From: an uncultured Opitutia bacterium
GTDB lineage: Bacteria; Verrucomicrobiota; Verrucomicrobiia; Opitutales; UBA953
DNA length: 6,678 nucleotides
Reading direction: 5' to 3'
Assembly: GCA_903924185.1 (NCBI GenBank)
Contig: CAIYAN010000163.1
Span: 1-6,678, forward strand
In this document: one piece after another, positions 6,344 through 6,678 of the stretch
Position numbering within the stretch: position 1 is the first letter of the stretch
Layout: every line of letters starts with the position of its first letter
Notes under the pieces: generated by a model
What the model was told of the DNA's origin: nothing
What the model saw: only the letters and a program-made list of their open reading frames with translations
Databases searched by the model: none
Translations under genes and position numbers: made by a program

Positions 6344-6678
6344 TGATCGAAGTCCCGGTCCTGTCCGCGGGGTTTGGTGAAGGCCATAACGCGGCTGCCC
6401 GTGCAATCGTCGAAGCCTTGGGTCGGAATCCTTCCGGGGCGTTTTCCGGAAAACTACACGACCTCTTCTTGGACGCCTACGGGGCGGAAAAGGCCCGCTC
6501 GCAGCGCGACAGTTATATCCGCGTGGCCAATCGTTATCCGCGCCTCTGGGGCTGCCTCTATGGTGCCCTCGACCGCCTCCCGCTCGTACGAGCATCGCTG
6601 CCGTTTCTTCGTCCGGTCGAACGTGAGTTGAATCGCCTGCTTGATGTGCAGCAGCCACCCGTGGTCATTTCGGCCTAC
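6343..6678 (+). CDS. MGDG-synthase-like / MurG-like lipid glycosyltransferase, 3' end cut off by window
   Basis: The first 112 codons are open from the ATG at 6343, which overlaps the preceding stop by one base (TAATG), so ribosomes can terminate and restart. The N-terminus MIEVPVLSAGFGEGHNAAARAIVEAL is the glycine-rich first strand-loop-helix of the MGDG_synth (PF06925) GT28 domain, where homologues read SxGxGxGHxxAAxAL. Residues 39-104 (HDLFLDAY, then YPRLWGCLYGALDRLPLVRASLPFLRP) match the lipid-acceptor domain, with Y-P-x-L-W as a familiar feature. Such enzymes transfer galactose, glucose or a uronic acid from a nucleotide sugar to diacylglycerol at the inner membrane face. The sugar-donor domain lies outside the window, so donor and product cannot be given. 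Relatives that build peptidoglycan lipid II (MurG) are less like this. Its pairing with a PlcP/LpxH-type phosphoesterase points to membrane glycolipid synthesis from diacylglycerol. Confidence 0.82.
   Translation, partial: MIEVPVLSAGFGEGHNAAARAIVEALGRNPSGAFSGKLHDLFLDAYGAEKARSQRDSYIRVANRYPRLWGCLYGALDRLPLVRASLPFLRPVERELNRLLDVQQPPVVISAY

Noticed and set aside
5609..6658. 349-residue open frame on the minus strand, antisense to the phosphoesterase and the glycosyltransferase
   Set aside because: Its translation is rich in Arg/Gly/His/Ala with no recognisable domain, while the plus strand carries complete catalytic motifs across the same bases. It is a shadow of GC-rich codon use.
1..6678. tRNA, rRNA, insertion sequence, attachment site or CRISPR
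   Set aside because: I looked on both strands and saw no cloverleaf, rRNA segment, transposase motif or terminal inverted repeat. The coding density leaves only 5274-5497 as free space.

Overview
The window looks like chromosomal DNA from a Gram-negative heterotroph of the Planctomycetota/Verrucomicrobiota kind, most likely an Opitutae-like verrucomicrobium. The grounds are high G+C, a secreted formylglycine sulfatase next to a secreted alginate-lyase-family protein and a ThuA protein, tightly packed genes, and no recognisable Shine-Dalgarno sequence before any of the six visible starts. The lineage is inferred from gene content and protein style; there is no marker gene in the window.

Left part (2-3490, + strand): a three-gene polysaccharide/sugar operon. 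It holds the 3' part of a ThuA-family gene, an S1-type sulfatase (4-nt ATGA overlap) and an alginate_lyase-superfamily (PF05426-type) lyase 7 nt further on. The sulfatase and lyase carry export signals, so they probably attack a sulfated uronic-acid-containing polysaccharide outside the cytoplasm. ThuA-type proteins belong to sugar catabolism.

Middle part (3494-5273, - strand): a phosphate-uptake operon of a DUF47/PhoU-like protein followed by a PiT-family inorganic phosphate transporter. It converges on the lyase gene with only 3 nt between the stop codons.

Right part (5498-6678, + strand): a calcineurin-like phosphoesterase of the LpxH/PlcP type, overlapping by 1 nt (TAATG) a partial MGDG-synthase-like lipid glycosyltransferase that runs off the window. 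This last gene has no stop codon in the window, so a simple ORF scan misses it.

The most interesting point is the divergent 5274-5497 region between the phosphate-uptake operon and the phosphoesterase-glycosyltransferase pair. It holds six TGTTAC-type hexamers in an exact mirror arrangement (two inverted TGTTAC-N3-TGTTAC-N5-TGTKAC triplets, centre between 5359 and 5360). That suggests one shared, possibly PhoB-like, control site for phosphate import and for a PlcP/glycosyltransferase-style replacement of phospholipids by glycolipids under phosphate limitation. The genes and the repeat are seen directly; the joint function is an inference.
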